Shown: one piece after another, positions 11,097-23,589 of the stretch
Numbering within the stretch: the first letter of the stretch is position 1
How the letters are laid out: the number at the start of each line of letters is the position of its first letter
Assembly: GCA_023105745.1 (NCBI GenBank)
Contig: JALGQZ010000001.1
Location: 47,305,662-47,369,661, forward strand
Reading direction: 5' to 3'
DNA from: Austropuccinia psidii
Lineage: Eukaryota; Basidiomycota; Pucciniomycetes; Pucciniales; Sphaerophragmiaceae
DNA length: 64,000 nucleotides
Program-made: the position numbers and the translations under genes
The notes under the pieces: model-generated
What the model saw: the letters and a program-made list of their open reading frames with translations, nothing else
Database searches by the model: none
Told to the model about the DNA's origin: nothing

Positions 11097-12782
11097 ACTA
11101 CTGTCACAGGGGCTCTTGGAAGAAGAGGGCCTGGCACTCAGGAATCAAGAACTCACTTGGAGGGCTCCAAAGATAAAAGAATAATAAGAATGAATTTTCT
11201 CTAAGAAAGAATATGGGAGAAAACAAGTATGCCAAAAGATGAGATAAGAAAAAGATGAAGCCAATGGCCAAAGATAATAAAGAAGCCAAAAGCCAAGAAG
11301 CCAACCAGGTGAATCCTCTATTCACTGTTTCAACCTGCCAGAAAAGGAAATGGAATTAGTATAAGGATATGACCACCAATATCCACTGGACAGGCGAGGA
11401 AATAAAAGAAAAAGGGTGCTGAATGACTGACTTAAGATTATCAGTATTGACTTTAATAAGGTAAAAGAAAATAAGGATAAAAATAAATCCAATATATTAA
11501 TTAACTGGGGAAAAAGTCCCCAGGTGCTGAAAGGTGGCCAGTATATGTGAAAAGCTGAAAGATTGATCCTGGAGTTGGATCACCGGCTGTATTGTCCGAA
11601 TCGGGCCAATACAGTTCTGGCCATCTTGAATTTGAAACTGTGTGATTAAATTCCCACAGTAGAATATGAATTGGCCCAATTGGGCCAAGTACGTACAGGT
11701 TGATTGATTACCGCCTGTATGAACCAATTGAGTTGTCCAAGAAGTATTGAAATACTTGATGCCTTGACAACTGATTGAAAAGATGTAATACCTTTTGAGA
11801 ATTGCCCTTAGAATAACCCTGAATGAAATTGCCAACCTAACTCCTGCTGAGCCAGGTGATTGGAGTCCTTGAATGGTGTTCTGATTGCCGCCATGGATTA
11901 CCAAACTGATGAGTCCAAAGGTTCTCCTTCGAAATGGGCGTTGGATCTTGGTACCTTGAGTTAAGAAGGTTGATTTGGGTCCTGAAAACGTCACCATTGA
12001 ATTGCTGAGCAAAAATGGTGCATAATGGTATATAACACCATATATGCACCACTCCTGCAACCTTGAGTACGAGGTGCATGGATGAATGAAGCAATCCTCC
12101 CTTAAGTTGAGCGAAATGCTTGTTGAGATGATTTGGTGGCCTCTGGTGGTTGCCAGAGGCCATGACGGTGAAGTTGGTCCATGGTGGTCCAGGGCCAAAA
12201 ATGGATCCAAGGTGTTTTTGGTCCAATTTGGGTCCAAGGGATTGGTGGCCAAAAATGGCTCAGGTGGGCCCAATTGTGGTTTGGGACCCACCTGGCCTTG
12301 GGGGCTAGGTGGCTGCCCCCTTTGGCCTCATTGGATTAGGCCAAAAGGGGCCTAATCCGCCTACGGACCGCGGACCGCGTCCCACGGCCCACGGACCGTA
12401 GAAGCCGTGGGGGGCCTAAATGGCCCAAAAAGGCCATTTAGGCCAAAACCCCCATAATGAAAGGGGTGGCCATGGGGCCTGGAAGCTCCTAGAAGACAAA
12501 GGGACCCCCCAGGCCCAAAAACAGTGATGGAGGCCTGGGGGTTGGTGAGGTGGAAATTGGCCAAGAGGACCAATGACGCAGGATATGGCCTGAGGCCATA
12601 AAAGATGATGGAGGCCATACGTGGCCAATGGAATGGGTTATGGCGTAAGAGCCATGGAACACCCAAAAGGGGTCAATTGGCCATAAATGATGTGACATGG
12701 CCAATTGGCCCCAACTTGGCTCCAGGTTGGATTGCCGCCGCCATCAAGGAGGAGGGTCAAAATACGTGGTTTTGACAACTAC
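11097..12782 (-). repeat. Solo LTR (11102-12777) with ACTAC target duplication inside B1 gag
   Basis: A 1676-bp segment bounded by TGTCACAGGG and GGTTTTGACA (plus-strand view), flanked by ACTAC at 11097-11101 and 12778-12782. Removing the insert and one ACTAC rejoins the B1 gag sequence as in B2 (near 23875). Its left end matches the terminal bases of the element E LTR at 55728, so it belongs to that broader family; the minus orientation is taken from E. Open frames inside it are not supported as genes. Confidence 0.88.
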
Positions 12783-13400
12783 ATCCATTGGAGTATACCA
12801 CTATCTCCTCCTCTGTGAGGAACGTTTTGAGGATGTGCCAGGAGTTCATCACTCCTTGGTGTATTTGAGGCAACATTTCCCAGTCCTTGTCTTTGTATAC
12901 TGTGTAGTACTGCTTGTACTGGCTCATGTAAATGTCTATCTGAGCCCTCTGAATGTGATTTGTACCTGTTTGAGGTACTCATACTTAGTTTCAACTCTGG
13001 TTCAGATATCATGGGCATTTCTGGTACTTGAGTTTGGGATAAGGCACTTCCTTGTGTGGATTCTGTTCCACTGGGGATATTGCCCTTTCTTTTCCCTTTT
13101 GAGGAATCAATTCTACTTCTGAGTCCAGATCCATCTGATTGGAGGGAGTATTGGGAGCCTCTTCTGGTAGTCATGATTTAAGAAATAAGAAATAAGAGGA
13201 TTTAAGGAAAATAATTCTTTTTATGGCAATTTTATAAATGAGGTACTCACCTTAAGAGTCCTGAATAGTGGCTCCTGGAAAGTATAATTTCTTAGCTTTC
13301 TTTTTCTTAATTCAGATTGGTGTTGGAGAACTTGGGCAAGTTTCTTCCACCAATATTTCAACAGTGGCTTGGCTGCTTTCTGTTGGATTGTCTTCAAACA
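12783..13400 (-). pseudogene. B1 gag N-terminus and overlapping spliced-ORF exons
   Basis: The gag ATG is at 13174 (protein start MTTRRGSQYSLQSDG, as in B2). The leader mini-exon is 13400-13251: acceptor TTTTTGAG followed by TG, donor GTGAGT at 13250, and the same 150-nt length as in B2 and D. The gag ATG falls in the following intron. Both frames are mostly open up to the solo LTR insertion, which truncates them. This copy supports the conserved exon layout but is not functional. Confidence 0.6.
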
Positions 13401-13876
13401 CTCAAAAAGACAAATAAATATAAGTCTTTTATATAAGAAGTGGTATTTTTTGGTAAGATATGGCAATTTTCCACGTAAAAATTGCTTTTATATCTTTGAA
13501 AAAATGGAATGAATAAAGAAATGAATAAAAATAACTTTTTTTATTGGTTTTTAATATTTTTTATTATTTTTTATGTTTTTCTTTTTAAAGAATAAAATAA
13601 AAATGAATATGATTCTTTTATGAAATTAATTTATAATAGAAAATTATTTTCAATTTATAAATATCTTTTTTAATCACTAGAGTTACTTAAAGAAAGTTCT
13701 TGTAAGTCTAGGGATGTGAAAAAACACGTGTAAGATAGTACAATTGCTTTCCAAATGCCTCAATAGCTTTCAAAATCAATAAATATAAAATTATTATATA
13801 ATTTTATGATTATACTTATAATTTATTATTGGTTAAACCCAATTAGAATCTTTTTTGAAGGTCTTTTAAAGTAAAT

Positions 13877-13894
13877 ATCATGGCCAGGCCCCCA
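13877..13894 (-). other. Primer-binding site of B1
   Basis: The minus strand reads TGGGGGCCTGGCCATGAT, two bases inside the LTR end, one base different from C and D. Confidence 0.75.
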
Positions 13895-13896
13895 AA

Positions 13897-15853
13897 TATA
13901 AGGTTTGACTATGAAACAATAATTAAATATTACAGATATTTGACTTATTGTACTATGAATGTCCTTATGAATAATGAATAATGAGATAAAATTAAGTCTA
14001 ATAATTGTGAATTAATATAATTAAGGCATAAAAAATGATTTTATTATTAAATAAATATAATAATATAGCCTATATTATACAAAGATAAAATAATAAAAAA
14101 ATATATTGATATATTTATAAGCACTTTATTATTGCTACCAGCAAATAATAAAGGCGTAAAAAATTGTTTTTTATAAATAAAAAAAAATTATAACAATAAT
14201 ACCACTAATATTAAAGTTATTTATTAATATAAATACTATCAATATTAATATAAGAATTATTAAAAATAATAATAAAGAGAAAATAACCTACTTTTAGCAC
14301 TTAATATAATAATTTTGAAATATTTTACGCCAAAATAATGTAAATACAATTTTATACAAACTGTATTTACAAATAAAAATAGAGAAATTACAAATATTCT
14401 TTAATTTTTACGTGGAAATGAAGTTAAAGGGATTTTAAACCAAAACAATTATATAATTGATATAATCACGTCAATATTGATAATTATTATAAAGATGATC
14501 TTTCTTCTTTGATAATACAAAGGTTTTATATATAAAGAATCAAGAATTCACCTTTTGATTTAATTATTTTAGTGTTTTTGATGCTTATGAGGGGAAAATA
14601 GAGTAAAAAGAGCTCTATTTATAGTAAGCACATCCCTTCTAGAGTCCATAAGGCCTCTAGTAGACGTGTAATGATGATTTCTACTAGAAATTATCAATAT
14701 TTCAAGGTTTAGTGATGATTACATCATGATCAAACCATCTTATCTCATTATTACGCCATTTTCTAGAGTTATCACTATAACTCTAAGTTTGATGACATCA
14801 TAGGCTTTGAAGAAGCCTACACTTTGTGAATTTTATTAGTATGAATTATAATCTAATAGTATTCATCAGTTTTATCACTTATATGACTGTTAAACTTAAA
14901 ATAAGATTACAGTGAGTGATCATAAATGATCAAATTTAAGCTTGAGCTTTGATCATTGATACCTTTTAAGTTATACACGCTGAAGCTATTCTGAGAGTGG
15001 ATTCTGATAGCTTGCAATGTCATTATTAAACTTCCAAGAGCATTTTATTACATCATCAAAACTCTATTTTTGATGATTTTTCTTGTTACTCATCTTTGCT
15101 GTAAAAATTTAATATTTTGAGCTTCAAACCATGATTTCAAGGGGTTATACCTTGAATATTATAATATAAATTACGCCATTCTTCACATATGAACTAGGAG
15201 AATCTTACTGCCTACTTTTTTTTAAGTTTGGACCACTTTCACAACAAAGTGGTCAACAGCTCTATTGATTTTATTCAATAATCCTTTTTACAAGTTTTAA
15301 CCTTGTTTATAACCTGTGAATTAAAGCTCATATCTGTATTCCTACAATAATTAAGTGGTTACTTTATTTTTGGTTTATCTCTCAATCTTGTATATTTCAA
15401 GAGATATTAGCTAAAAACCATGAATATATGCATTGACCAAAAAGGTGCATATATTTAGCTTGATTCCTTAAGTATTTACTTTGGAGATTAGATTTATAAT
15501 TTTTTATGTGTATATTTTTATGGATAATTCAATTAAACAATTTATTCCACATGTTGTTTCATTGGTTTCTTAGATAAATGAGGTTTTGTACCTTTTTTAA
15601 GATATTATTACTTATACTTCAGTAATTATTGGCTTTTCAGATATGCCATAAAAGTGACATATGTGTACTTTACCATGAGGGATCTAATTGTGTAACGTAT
15701 TTCAAATTTTCTTCATTATATTCTGAGTTAATTCATATTTTGTGCTTATCTATGGTACTTTACTAATTTTTGAGATAATTATCATAAGTATAATTATTAC
15801 AGAAATTTTGCTGTGAGCTTTTTGGATATGTGGTCATACCGCAAAGGCTCACA
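13897..15853 (-). repeat. 5' LTR of B1 (1957 bp)
   Basis: The minus strand starts TGTGAGCCTTTG at 15853 and ends AAACCTTATA at 13897, the last bases altered from TTACA. TATAAATAG lies at 14615-14623 (minus), about 30 nt before a pyrimidine-rich CCCCTCA block, a likely promoter. Long segments (for example about 14910-15240) are base-for-base identical to the B2 5' LTR. It is closer to that LTR than the two B2 LTRs are to each other. Confidence 0.85.
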
Positions 15854-16417
15854 TCTGCCATACGTAATTCAAATCCTGCATGATCTCAATTTAAAAGGGT
15901 TTAAGGCCATAGTATGGCTTTAAATAAATAAAAGGGCAAAATCCATGCAAAAGGTGGGACAAAGGAAAAAGACCAAACACAGCTGGGGTACCCAACTTCT
16001 TGGATCTGAAATAATTCAATCAAGGTTTTCCACCTGCATTGGAGGATTTTCAACCTTATTTCAACTTTAAAATTAGCCTTTGATCCAACCTTAAAGTTTA
16101 AACTGGTTTTAACCCAATTTGGACAGGAATTTCAAGCTGCCAAAGGGTAAATCCCAATATGCAGGCTTGAAATTAAAGTTTTGAGACCTGTTAAAGCTTA
16201 AAACGCTTAAATAAGGTTAAAACTTCAAGGTTACAAGAATTAAAACCTTATTCAAAGCTAAGTTTTAGTGTGTCTTGCTATTTTATGTGGAAAAATAGCA
16301 ATAACTTCAAAAATTCATTAAAAATCCAATTCTTAATGGATTTGGTTGAAATGTTCACACACCTTACACTTTAATATTATCTATATATAATTTAAATTTC
16401 AAGAATCTTTTATAAAC
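15854..16417 (+). repeat. Repeat S, copy 1
   Basis: About 564 bp between the B1 5' LTR and the B2 3' LTR, closely matched by 26980-27546 (shared: CTGCATGATCTCAATTTAAA, GGCTTTAAATAAATAAAAGG, CAATTTGGACAGGAATTTCA). It ends TTTATAAAC directly at the B2 LTR terminus. No coding capacity seen. Confidence 0.8.
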
Positions 16418-18403
16418 TGTAAGGTTTGACTATGAAACAATAAGTAAAAATTACTAATATTTTACTTATTGTACTATGAATGTCCTTATAAATGAAATAA
16501 ATAAGAAAAAAATAATTATAATAATAAAGCATTATTATAATTATGGCGTAAAAATAATTATATTATCAATAAAATATGATAATATAATTTATATTATAAA
16601 ATATAATAGAATAAAATAAATATATTAATATAAAATAATTAATATATTTAATGGCACTTTATTATTGTTACAAACAAATAATAAAGGCGTAAAAAATTGT
16701 TTTTTATTAATAAAAAACAATTAATAACAATAATATTACCAATATTAAAGTTATAAATTAATATAAATACTATTTATATTAATTAAAGAATTATTAAAAG
16801 AATAATAAAGAAAAAATTATTATAATAAGAGAAAATAACCTACTTTTAATACTGAATATAATAATTTTGAGATATTTTATGCCAAATAATGTAAATACAA
16901 CTTATTCAAATTGTATTTACAATACAAAATAGAGAAAATTACAAATATTCTTGATTTTTACGTGGAAATGAGATTTTAGAGAGATTTTTAACAAAAACAA
17001 TTAAATAAATGATTTAATCATGTCAAAATTGATGATTATGATAAGATGATCTTTCGTCTTTGATAATATAAAAGTTTTATATATAAAGAATAAAGATGTT
17101 ACCTTTTTAATTGTATTGATTCAATGTTTTTGATGCGTCTGAGGGGAAAACAGAGTAAAAAGAGCTCTATTTATAGTAAATACCTCCCTCCTAGAGTCCG
17201 ACAGGCTTCTAGTAGACGTGTACTGATCATATCCACTGTAATTGATCAATATTTCAAGGTTTGGTGATGATTACATCATGATCAAACCATATTACATCAT
17301 TATTACGCCATTATTTAGAGTTATCACTATAACTCTAAGTTTGATGATGTCAAAGGCTTGGAAGAACCCCAAAATTGGTGGATTTTATTAGTTTTAATCA
17401 TAAACTAATAGTATTCACAAATTCTATCACTCATATGACTGTTAAACTTGATTTAAGGTTACAGTGAGTGATCATAAATGATCAAAGTAAGATCAAACTT
17501 TGATCCTTAATAATGTTGAAGGTTTACACGCTAAAGCAATTCAGAGAGTGAATTCTAATAGCTTGGCATAACCCTATTATGCTGCCAAGAGCATTTTATT
17601 ACGTCATCAAAACTCTATTTTTGATGATTTTTCTTGTAAATCATCTTTTCTGTTGAAATTTAATATTTTAAACTTCAAACTATGATTTCAAGGGGTTATA
17701 CCTTGAATATTATAATAAAAAATACATCATTCTTAATGAATGAACTAGTAGAATCCAACCGTCTACTTTTTTTAAGTTTGGACCACTTCCACAACAAAGT
17801 GGTCAACAGCTCTGTTGATTTTAATCAATAATTCCTTACAGATTTTAACCTTTTTTATAACTTGTGAAAAAAACTTCATTTCTGTATTCCTACAATAATT
17901 AGGTGATGACTTTATTTTTGGTTCATAACTCTATCATGCATAATTCAAGAGATATTAGCTAAAATCCTTGAATATATGCGTTGACCAAAAAAGTGCATAT
18001 ATTCAGGTTAATTCCTTAAGTATTGATTTTGAAGCTTAGCTTATTAATTGTTTTATATGTGGATCTTTATGGAGAATCCAATGGTACCATTTATTTCACA
18101 TGTTGTTTTGTTTGTGTTTAAAATAAATAAGGATTTGTGTTTTTTATAAGTTATTATTACTTATAACCTATTAAATATTGATCTTACAGATATGCCATAA
18201 AAATGGTATATGTGTATCTTACCATGGGGAATCCAATGGTGTAATTTATTTCACATGTTTATTCATTTTTCTTTAAGTTAAACCAAGTTTTATGCCAATT
18301 TATGGTATTTTTGTAGTTTTAAGGTACTTATTTTTAATGTATAATTATATTAAATATTTCTTGGGACCTTTTTGAGTATGTGGTCATATCTCAAAGGTTC
18401 ACA
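16418..18403 (-). repeat. 3' LTR of B2 (1986 bp)
   Basis: The minus strand starts TGTGAACCTTTGAG at 18403, next to the polypurine tract, and ends AAACCTTACA at 16418. TATAAATAG is at 17167-17175 (minus). It differs visibly from the B2 5' LTR in many places (compare about 17480-17600 with 26050-26170). Confidence 0.88.
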
Positions 18404-18418
18404 TTCCCCACCAAAAAA
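18404..18418 (-). other. Polypurine tract of B2
   Basis: The minus strand reads TTTTTTGGTGGGGAA directly before the 3' LTR start. The same TTTTTTGGTGGGAGGAAA-type motif precedes the 3' LTR of C. Confidence 0.7.
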
Positions 18419-18518
18419 GATTTTACCACAATCTGATAGGTGTAATTAGGGTATCATCCACTGTCCTACCTCTTCAATAGACTTTGTTAGTCTTGAAGCT
18501 CAATAATGCTTAACTTTT

Positions 18519-19870
18519 CTATCTTTCAGGCTTTCTTTCATGTATGAACCTTCATAGTAGTTTGTCAGCATTTGTTATATCTTTCTCAAGTAGCCATTCA
18601 TCTTCTTGAGTTGAATTTCTATACCTTACAAGGTATTCCCTTTCTTTTTTGTTTCTTGTCCTTCTTTCTTTAAGGACTTTTACTATTTTCTTTTCCTTTC
18701 CTTCTTCCAAGGGGGGAATTTCAAGTGGGGGTTTATTTCTTAGTGGAAATAACTCCTTTTCACTTTAACTGTAAGGTTTTATCAGACTTACAGGGAAAGC
18801 TGGGTGTTTGTTCATTAGTTCACCTGTGAGTTCCAATTGCACAGCATTGGGTCCATGAAGTGCTTTTATCATAAATGGTCCTGCAAAGGAATCTTTTAAT
18901 TTCTTTGGGCCTTTTATGTTATTGAAATTAAGGGTTGATAGTAGGACCAAGTCTCCTATTTTGAAATTAGGTGGCTTATGACTTTTATCCCATCTTTCTT
19001 TTACATATTTGAAAGAATCTTGCATACATCTGTTTGCACGGTGTCTTGCCCTGTCAAGCATTATCTTAAAACTTCTTGCTGTTGGATGTATAGCCACTAA
19101 GTCCTTTTTGAGGGTATCATAAGGAAGTCTTGGATTCAAACCTTTTTCTAGCATTGCTGGTTTTTTGCCAGTAGAAGAGTGGATTGATGTTTTATATGCC
19201 GGTCCACAGCTGGTATTAGTGTACACCAATCATGGGTAAAACCATCAGAATCTTTGAATTCCAGCCCATAAGCACAGAATCTTCTGATCATGTCCTCTAA
19301 GGTCTGTATCATTCTTTATGCTAAACCATCAGTTTGAGGATGGTAAGCTGTTGAGAATGATAACTTTGTCCCAAACAAGTTATGGAGATTTGTCCATAAT
19401 GCTGAAGTGAACTTTGGGTCTCTGTCACTTATAATATTCTGGAATAAGCCTGTATGGCTAATAACTTTATTCCATATCATTATGGCTGTGTCCATAGCTG
19501 TGTCATCTTTATGACATGGTAGGAACATGGGATTTTTGCTATACCTGTCAACCAATACTAGGCATGCATTATAGCTTCTGTCTCCTCCTGGAGGTAATGC
19601 TGTTACCCAATCCATATGAACTATTTCCCAAGGGGATTTTGGTTCTTGGATTTGGATCATCATTCCAAATTTCTTTCCTGTTCCTCTGTTGGCTTTTTGA
19701 CATCTGTCACAGGTTTTGCAGTATTCTATAACATCTTTCTTCCAATTTGGCCACCAAGAGCCGGTTTTCACCCTCTCTAGTGTCCTGTCTTCTGAAAGGT
19801 GTCCAGCTGCAACACTATCATGACACTCATGGAAAATAGTGTTTATGAGGGTTCTATCTGGTAAGGTCAT
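18519..19870 (-). pseudogene. pol: B2 integrase with chromodomain-like C-terminus
   Basis: 19870-19316 holds HHCC (HECHDSVAAGH, CKTCDRCQKANR) and the first two catalytic Asp ([20 protein letters not shown]). The third catalytic residue, Glu in TDGLAERMIQ of C, is here the stop codon TAA at 19316-19318, so the open frame ends exactly at the active-site Glu. 19229-18765 is the C-terminal domain (GDLVLLSTLNFNNIKGPKKL, GPFMIKALHGPNAVQLEL). After another TAA the frame continues to a TAG at 18519 with a chromodomain-like stretch (EREYLVRYRNSTQEDEWL), itself with one TGA. Family role: cDNA integration, with the chromodomain thought to target chromatin. Confidence 0.88.
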
Positions 19871-19984
19871 AACACCTGTGTGTTTTGTTCTATGGTAAAG
19901 GATTCTATCAAGGAGGTGGAATCTTCCTTCATCATATGCCTTTTTCCATATTTCATCTAGTTTTGATGAAAGTGATGGGTCTTT

Positions 19985-21452
19985 TCAGTCTTTCATTAAA
20001 AGTTGGCTTAAGATATGGAAATTTTTGTCTATCTTATAGCTTTCTTTAAATTGGTTAAAGAATTCTGTGCCAATGTGTGTGACACATATTCCTTCTATAT
20101 TGTGTTCTTCTTGTGGTACCCATGCTGGATTGTTGGGGGTATTTGCTAGAGCCCATCTGCAAATGCCATCTGCATTTTTATGAACATTACCAGATTTATG
20201 AACAATAGTCATATTTCCTTTATATTCTTGGATAGCAATTTGCCATCTCAGCATATGTCTATTTGGAGTTTTCATATTTTATAGAGCTTTTACAGCATTA
20301 CAGTCTGTAATCACATCAAATACTGTTCCATCCAAGTATTAATGTAATTTTTCTAAATCCCACAGTAAGCAGAGGCATTCCATTTGGCTTGCTCCGTATC
20401 TTGCTTCTGTTGGCTTTATCTGTCTTGAAATAAAACAAATTGGTCCTTCCACTGGTTTATCATTGATAATTTGTGTCTGGTGTAGTGCAGCACCCAGTCC
20501 TTCTCCACAATCATCAATGTAAATTTTGAAGGATAGTTTCCAATCTGGCATTAGAAGAAATGGGGCATTTTTTAAGGAATTTTTCAATTCTTCATATGCC
20601 TTGACTCTTTCTTCTGTTATTTCATAGACTCTTTGTTGGTCACATAGCTTATACAAGGATTTAGCAATTTTTGCAAAGTCCTTTATATGCTGTCTATAGT
20701 AACCAGCAAATCCTAGAAATGATTGCATTTCTTTTTTGGTTTGAGGCATTGGTTTAAGTAGTACTGCTGCTACTTTATTCTTGTCTATGCCTAGACTAAG
20801 TCCAGATACAACATGCCCTAGTGCTTTTAGTTCACTGTATGCAAAATGACACTTTTCCAAGGAAATTTTCATATTCACTTGCACTATTTTTTGTAGTACC
20901 CTTTCTAGTCTTGTAAGGTGATTTTCCCAAGTTTCTGAGCAAACTATGATATCATCAATATAGATAATTAACCATCCTTCTGATAATTCTTCAGGAAATA
21001 TGGTGTTCATCATCCTTTGATAATGGGAAGGTGCATTTTTTATGCCAAATGGCATTCTTAATTATTCAAAAATCCCACAGTGGACTATTATCCTCAGTAG
21101 TTTCTTAGCATTGTCTGTTAAGACATTTTGGTGAAAACCCTTTAAGGCATCCATGGCTGTAATGAACTCAGCTTGTGATAATTGTGTCAATGTCTCATGG
21201 ATCCTGGGTATTGGATACCTGTCTGGGATGGTATAGGTGTTCAGGGCTCTGAAGTCTCCTACCATCCTTGATTTTCCATTATGCCAAGTTATAATGACAG
21301 GTGTAGTGACTTTTACCTGTTCATTATGTCCTACCTTTCTTAATACTCCAAGGTCAATTAATTCTTTAATGTGTACCTCTAAGGCTTCTCTAGCCATTGG
21401 GCTAGCTGGGCAAGCAGGTCTCCTTAGTAAAGGTGGGTAAGGCTTTACACAT
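19985..21452 (-). pseudogene. pol: B2 reverse transcriptase and RNase H
   Basis: One frame (21397-21062, 21055-20339, 20275-19985), broken by TAA at 21062 (a Tyr codon in FEYLRMPFG), TAA at 20339 (a Tyr codon in LHYYLDG) and a further stop near 20278. The RT carries [31 protein letters not shown] and an intact YIDD. RNase H includes [16 protein letters not shown] and [15 protein letters not shown]. The copy differs from C mainly by these stops, so it decayed recently relative to its protein divergence. Confidence 0.88.
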
Positions 21453-21566
21453 TAAGAATTATATCCACTTCATGTCCCATTATGGCACCTGGTGGTTCTT
21501 TGTCAGTTGCAAAGGCATTTCTTTACCTAAATAAAAGGTTAATCAATTTTTCTTTCATTTTTTCTG

Positions 21567-23587
21567 TTAATGTTTGATTGAATTCTTCCTGTTTAAGTTG
21601 TTCAGATATAAAAAGTTCCTTCTCTGGAGTTTTTTCTTCATTCTTAATAACTGTGATTTGTTTTTGTTATTTAAGAAGCCAAACTTTTGTCTTTTGTTGT
21701 CTCCTATGGTAAAATATCTATCCTTTTGGTTAGAGATATCTATACCATAAATTGATAAGTAGTCATTACCAAGTATGAAGTGATTACTAGTACAGTTGTC
21801 CATTACTACAAACTCTACTTTGATTCTGAAACATTGTGAGGGATGAGGAAAAATTAGTCACAAGTCAATTATTCCAAGGGGCTTCATGCTCTCACTTGCA
21901 CTACTAAATTTGACACCTTGTATTGGCATAAGTTTTTCTTTCCAGTCTGGGACAATGGTTTTTAAATAACTTTTACCAACACAGGTGCAATATGCTCCAG
22001 TATCTAAGTTAACTTTTCCTTCTTGGTTATCAACCATAACAATACTTATACTTTATTTTCCAGCTGTATATCCCATTCCTCTTGCAGGTTTGGTTCTATA
22101 CATTTTGGCATCTTGTATGTTTGTCAGGTTTGTGTCAGATGTCCCAACTTGTGGTAAGTTTGAGTTAACATCCAGTACTTCATAAATTTTATCAATATTA
22201 TTAATTTGTGCATTAATTATATTTATTTCATCACTTTCAGAACTTTCTGATTCTTCTGTCTCTTTTTCAGAGTCAGATTCCTCTTCTTTGTCATTGTGGC
22301 TTTCTGTTTCCACAATTTCACTAATCTTTGCCTTTTTAAGGCAATTGTTGGCTAAGTGTCCAATACATCCACATTTATGGCATTTTCTTTCCTCCTTATT
22401 GTTGGATGTATTGCGCTTGAAGGATTCCTTTGATTTATCTTTTTTGATAAATGCTTTATTTGGGCTTTTAATGTCCAATTTCTTCCAAGTCCTGCCAATT
22501 TTTGTTCTTGTCACTATGTCTTCTAGTGCATTAATATACTCTTCTGTGGAGCATGGCTCTATACACCTGCTTCTTAGGGCATGTTCTATCTCTTCTCCAC
22601 ATTTCTTGAGTATTTTCATATGCACCATTTTTTGTGACATTTCCGGGTACAATGCATTAAGTCTTTCACTTGTTTCAAGAACCAAGTTAAAGTTTTGCCT
22701 TTGTCTTGGTCAAAGAAAGAATTTTCAAATGCATTTTCTATTTTCTACCTCCAGGAATCATTAGCCCACTTGGTGATTATTTCTTGTTTCCACCAAGACC
22801 AGGTATTTTTGCCATTTGTTTGCCTTATTCCATAATACCATCTTTTTGCAGATTTTTCAAATAATGAATATAATCTTGCAGTGATTAATTCATCTGGTAT
22901 GGCATAATCTTCTTTTAGCATGTCAATTGTTTTGATAAAAGACATGTGGTCATATTCACCTTCTCCTGTGAATGTTGGCCATTCTTTTAATTGAGGTGCT
23001 TCCTTCATTAAGACTTGGTTATTGTCTTGGTGACTCAAGTCTGTTATGAATGGATTTTTTAATTCCTCTCTTGGTTTAACAGGGCTTCTTATGTGAGAAA
23101 ATGGTGTTGATAACTTTGGCATATTTACATTAGCCTCATTGATTTTATCCATTTTTTCAGTAATAAGCCTTATTTCACTTTGAATGTCATCTTTCAGATG
23201 CATCCTTGCTTCATCACTCTTTTCCACATGGTCCAAAAGTAATTTTTGGTGTGATGAAGTTTTTTCTTCAAATTTTTCTGTGATATTGTCAATACTCACA
23301 TCATAATTGATTGTCAAAGTTTTATCTTTGATATCTTTTATGTATTTATACAATTCTTGTTGTCCTTGTATTAATTTTTGAGTGTTGTCAATTAAAATCT
23401 TTGGTTTATTATTTTTAACAATAAATTTAATGTTGTCAATTTCTTCTTTATATTGTACAACAATATTTGTCAAAGAAGATAATTTATTGTTTATTTCTTG
23501 TAATGATAATAAACTGTTTTTAATTTCTTTTAGAGGTAATATACTATTTTTAATTTCTGTTAAAGGATTTACAACATCTTTTGACAA
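21567..23587 (-). pseudogene. gag: B2 gag (coil, capsid), zinc knuckle and protease
   Basis: 23587-22745 (280 aa) holds a coiled-coil region with repeated LxxI spacing (SLQEINNKLSSLTNIV), then the capsid start (LKEWPTFTGEGEYDHMSF, NGKNTWSWWKQEIITKW). 22685-22053 (210 aa) continues with EIEHALRSRCIEPCSTEEYI and a zinc knuckle CHKCGCIGHLANNC, then an acidic linker. The protease site lies around 21985-22050 but its frame is broken. 21803-21567 keeps the protease C-terminal part (SNHFILGNDYLSIYGIDISN). A frame change near 22740 and several stops separate the blocks. Confidence 0.85.
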
Positions 23588-23589
23588 GG

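Larger units (their letters stand above)
7341..15853 (-). mobile_element. Ty3/Gypsy element B1, truncated and twice interrupted
   Basis: A minus-strand relative of B2 and D. From right to left: 5' LTR (13897-15853), primer-binding site (13877-13894), leader mini-exon (13251-13400), gag N-terminus, a solo LTR insertion (11102-12777), rest of gag, zinc knuckle, protease, RT and the start of RNase H. It ends where element A is inserted (7340/7341). Integrase and the 3' LTR, if they survive, lie beyond A, to the left of the window. Many nonsense codons and the loss of a catalytic Asp make it dead. Confidence 0.88.

Noticed and set aside
12086..12704. Several overlapping frames of 70-100 codons
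   Set aside because: They lie in the TGGCC-rich, GC-richer part of the solo LTR, with proline/glycine/tryptophan-rich translations typical of non-coding GC-rich sequence.
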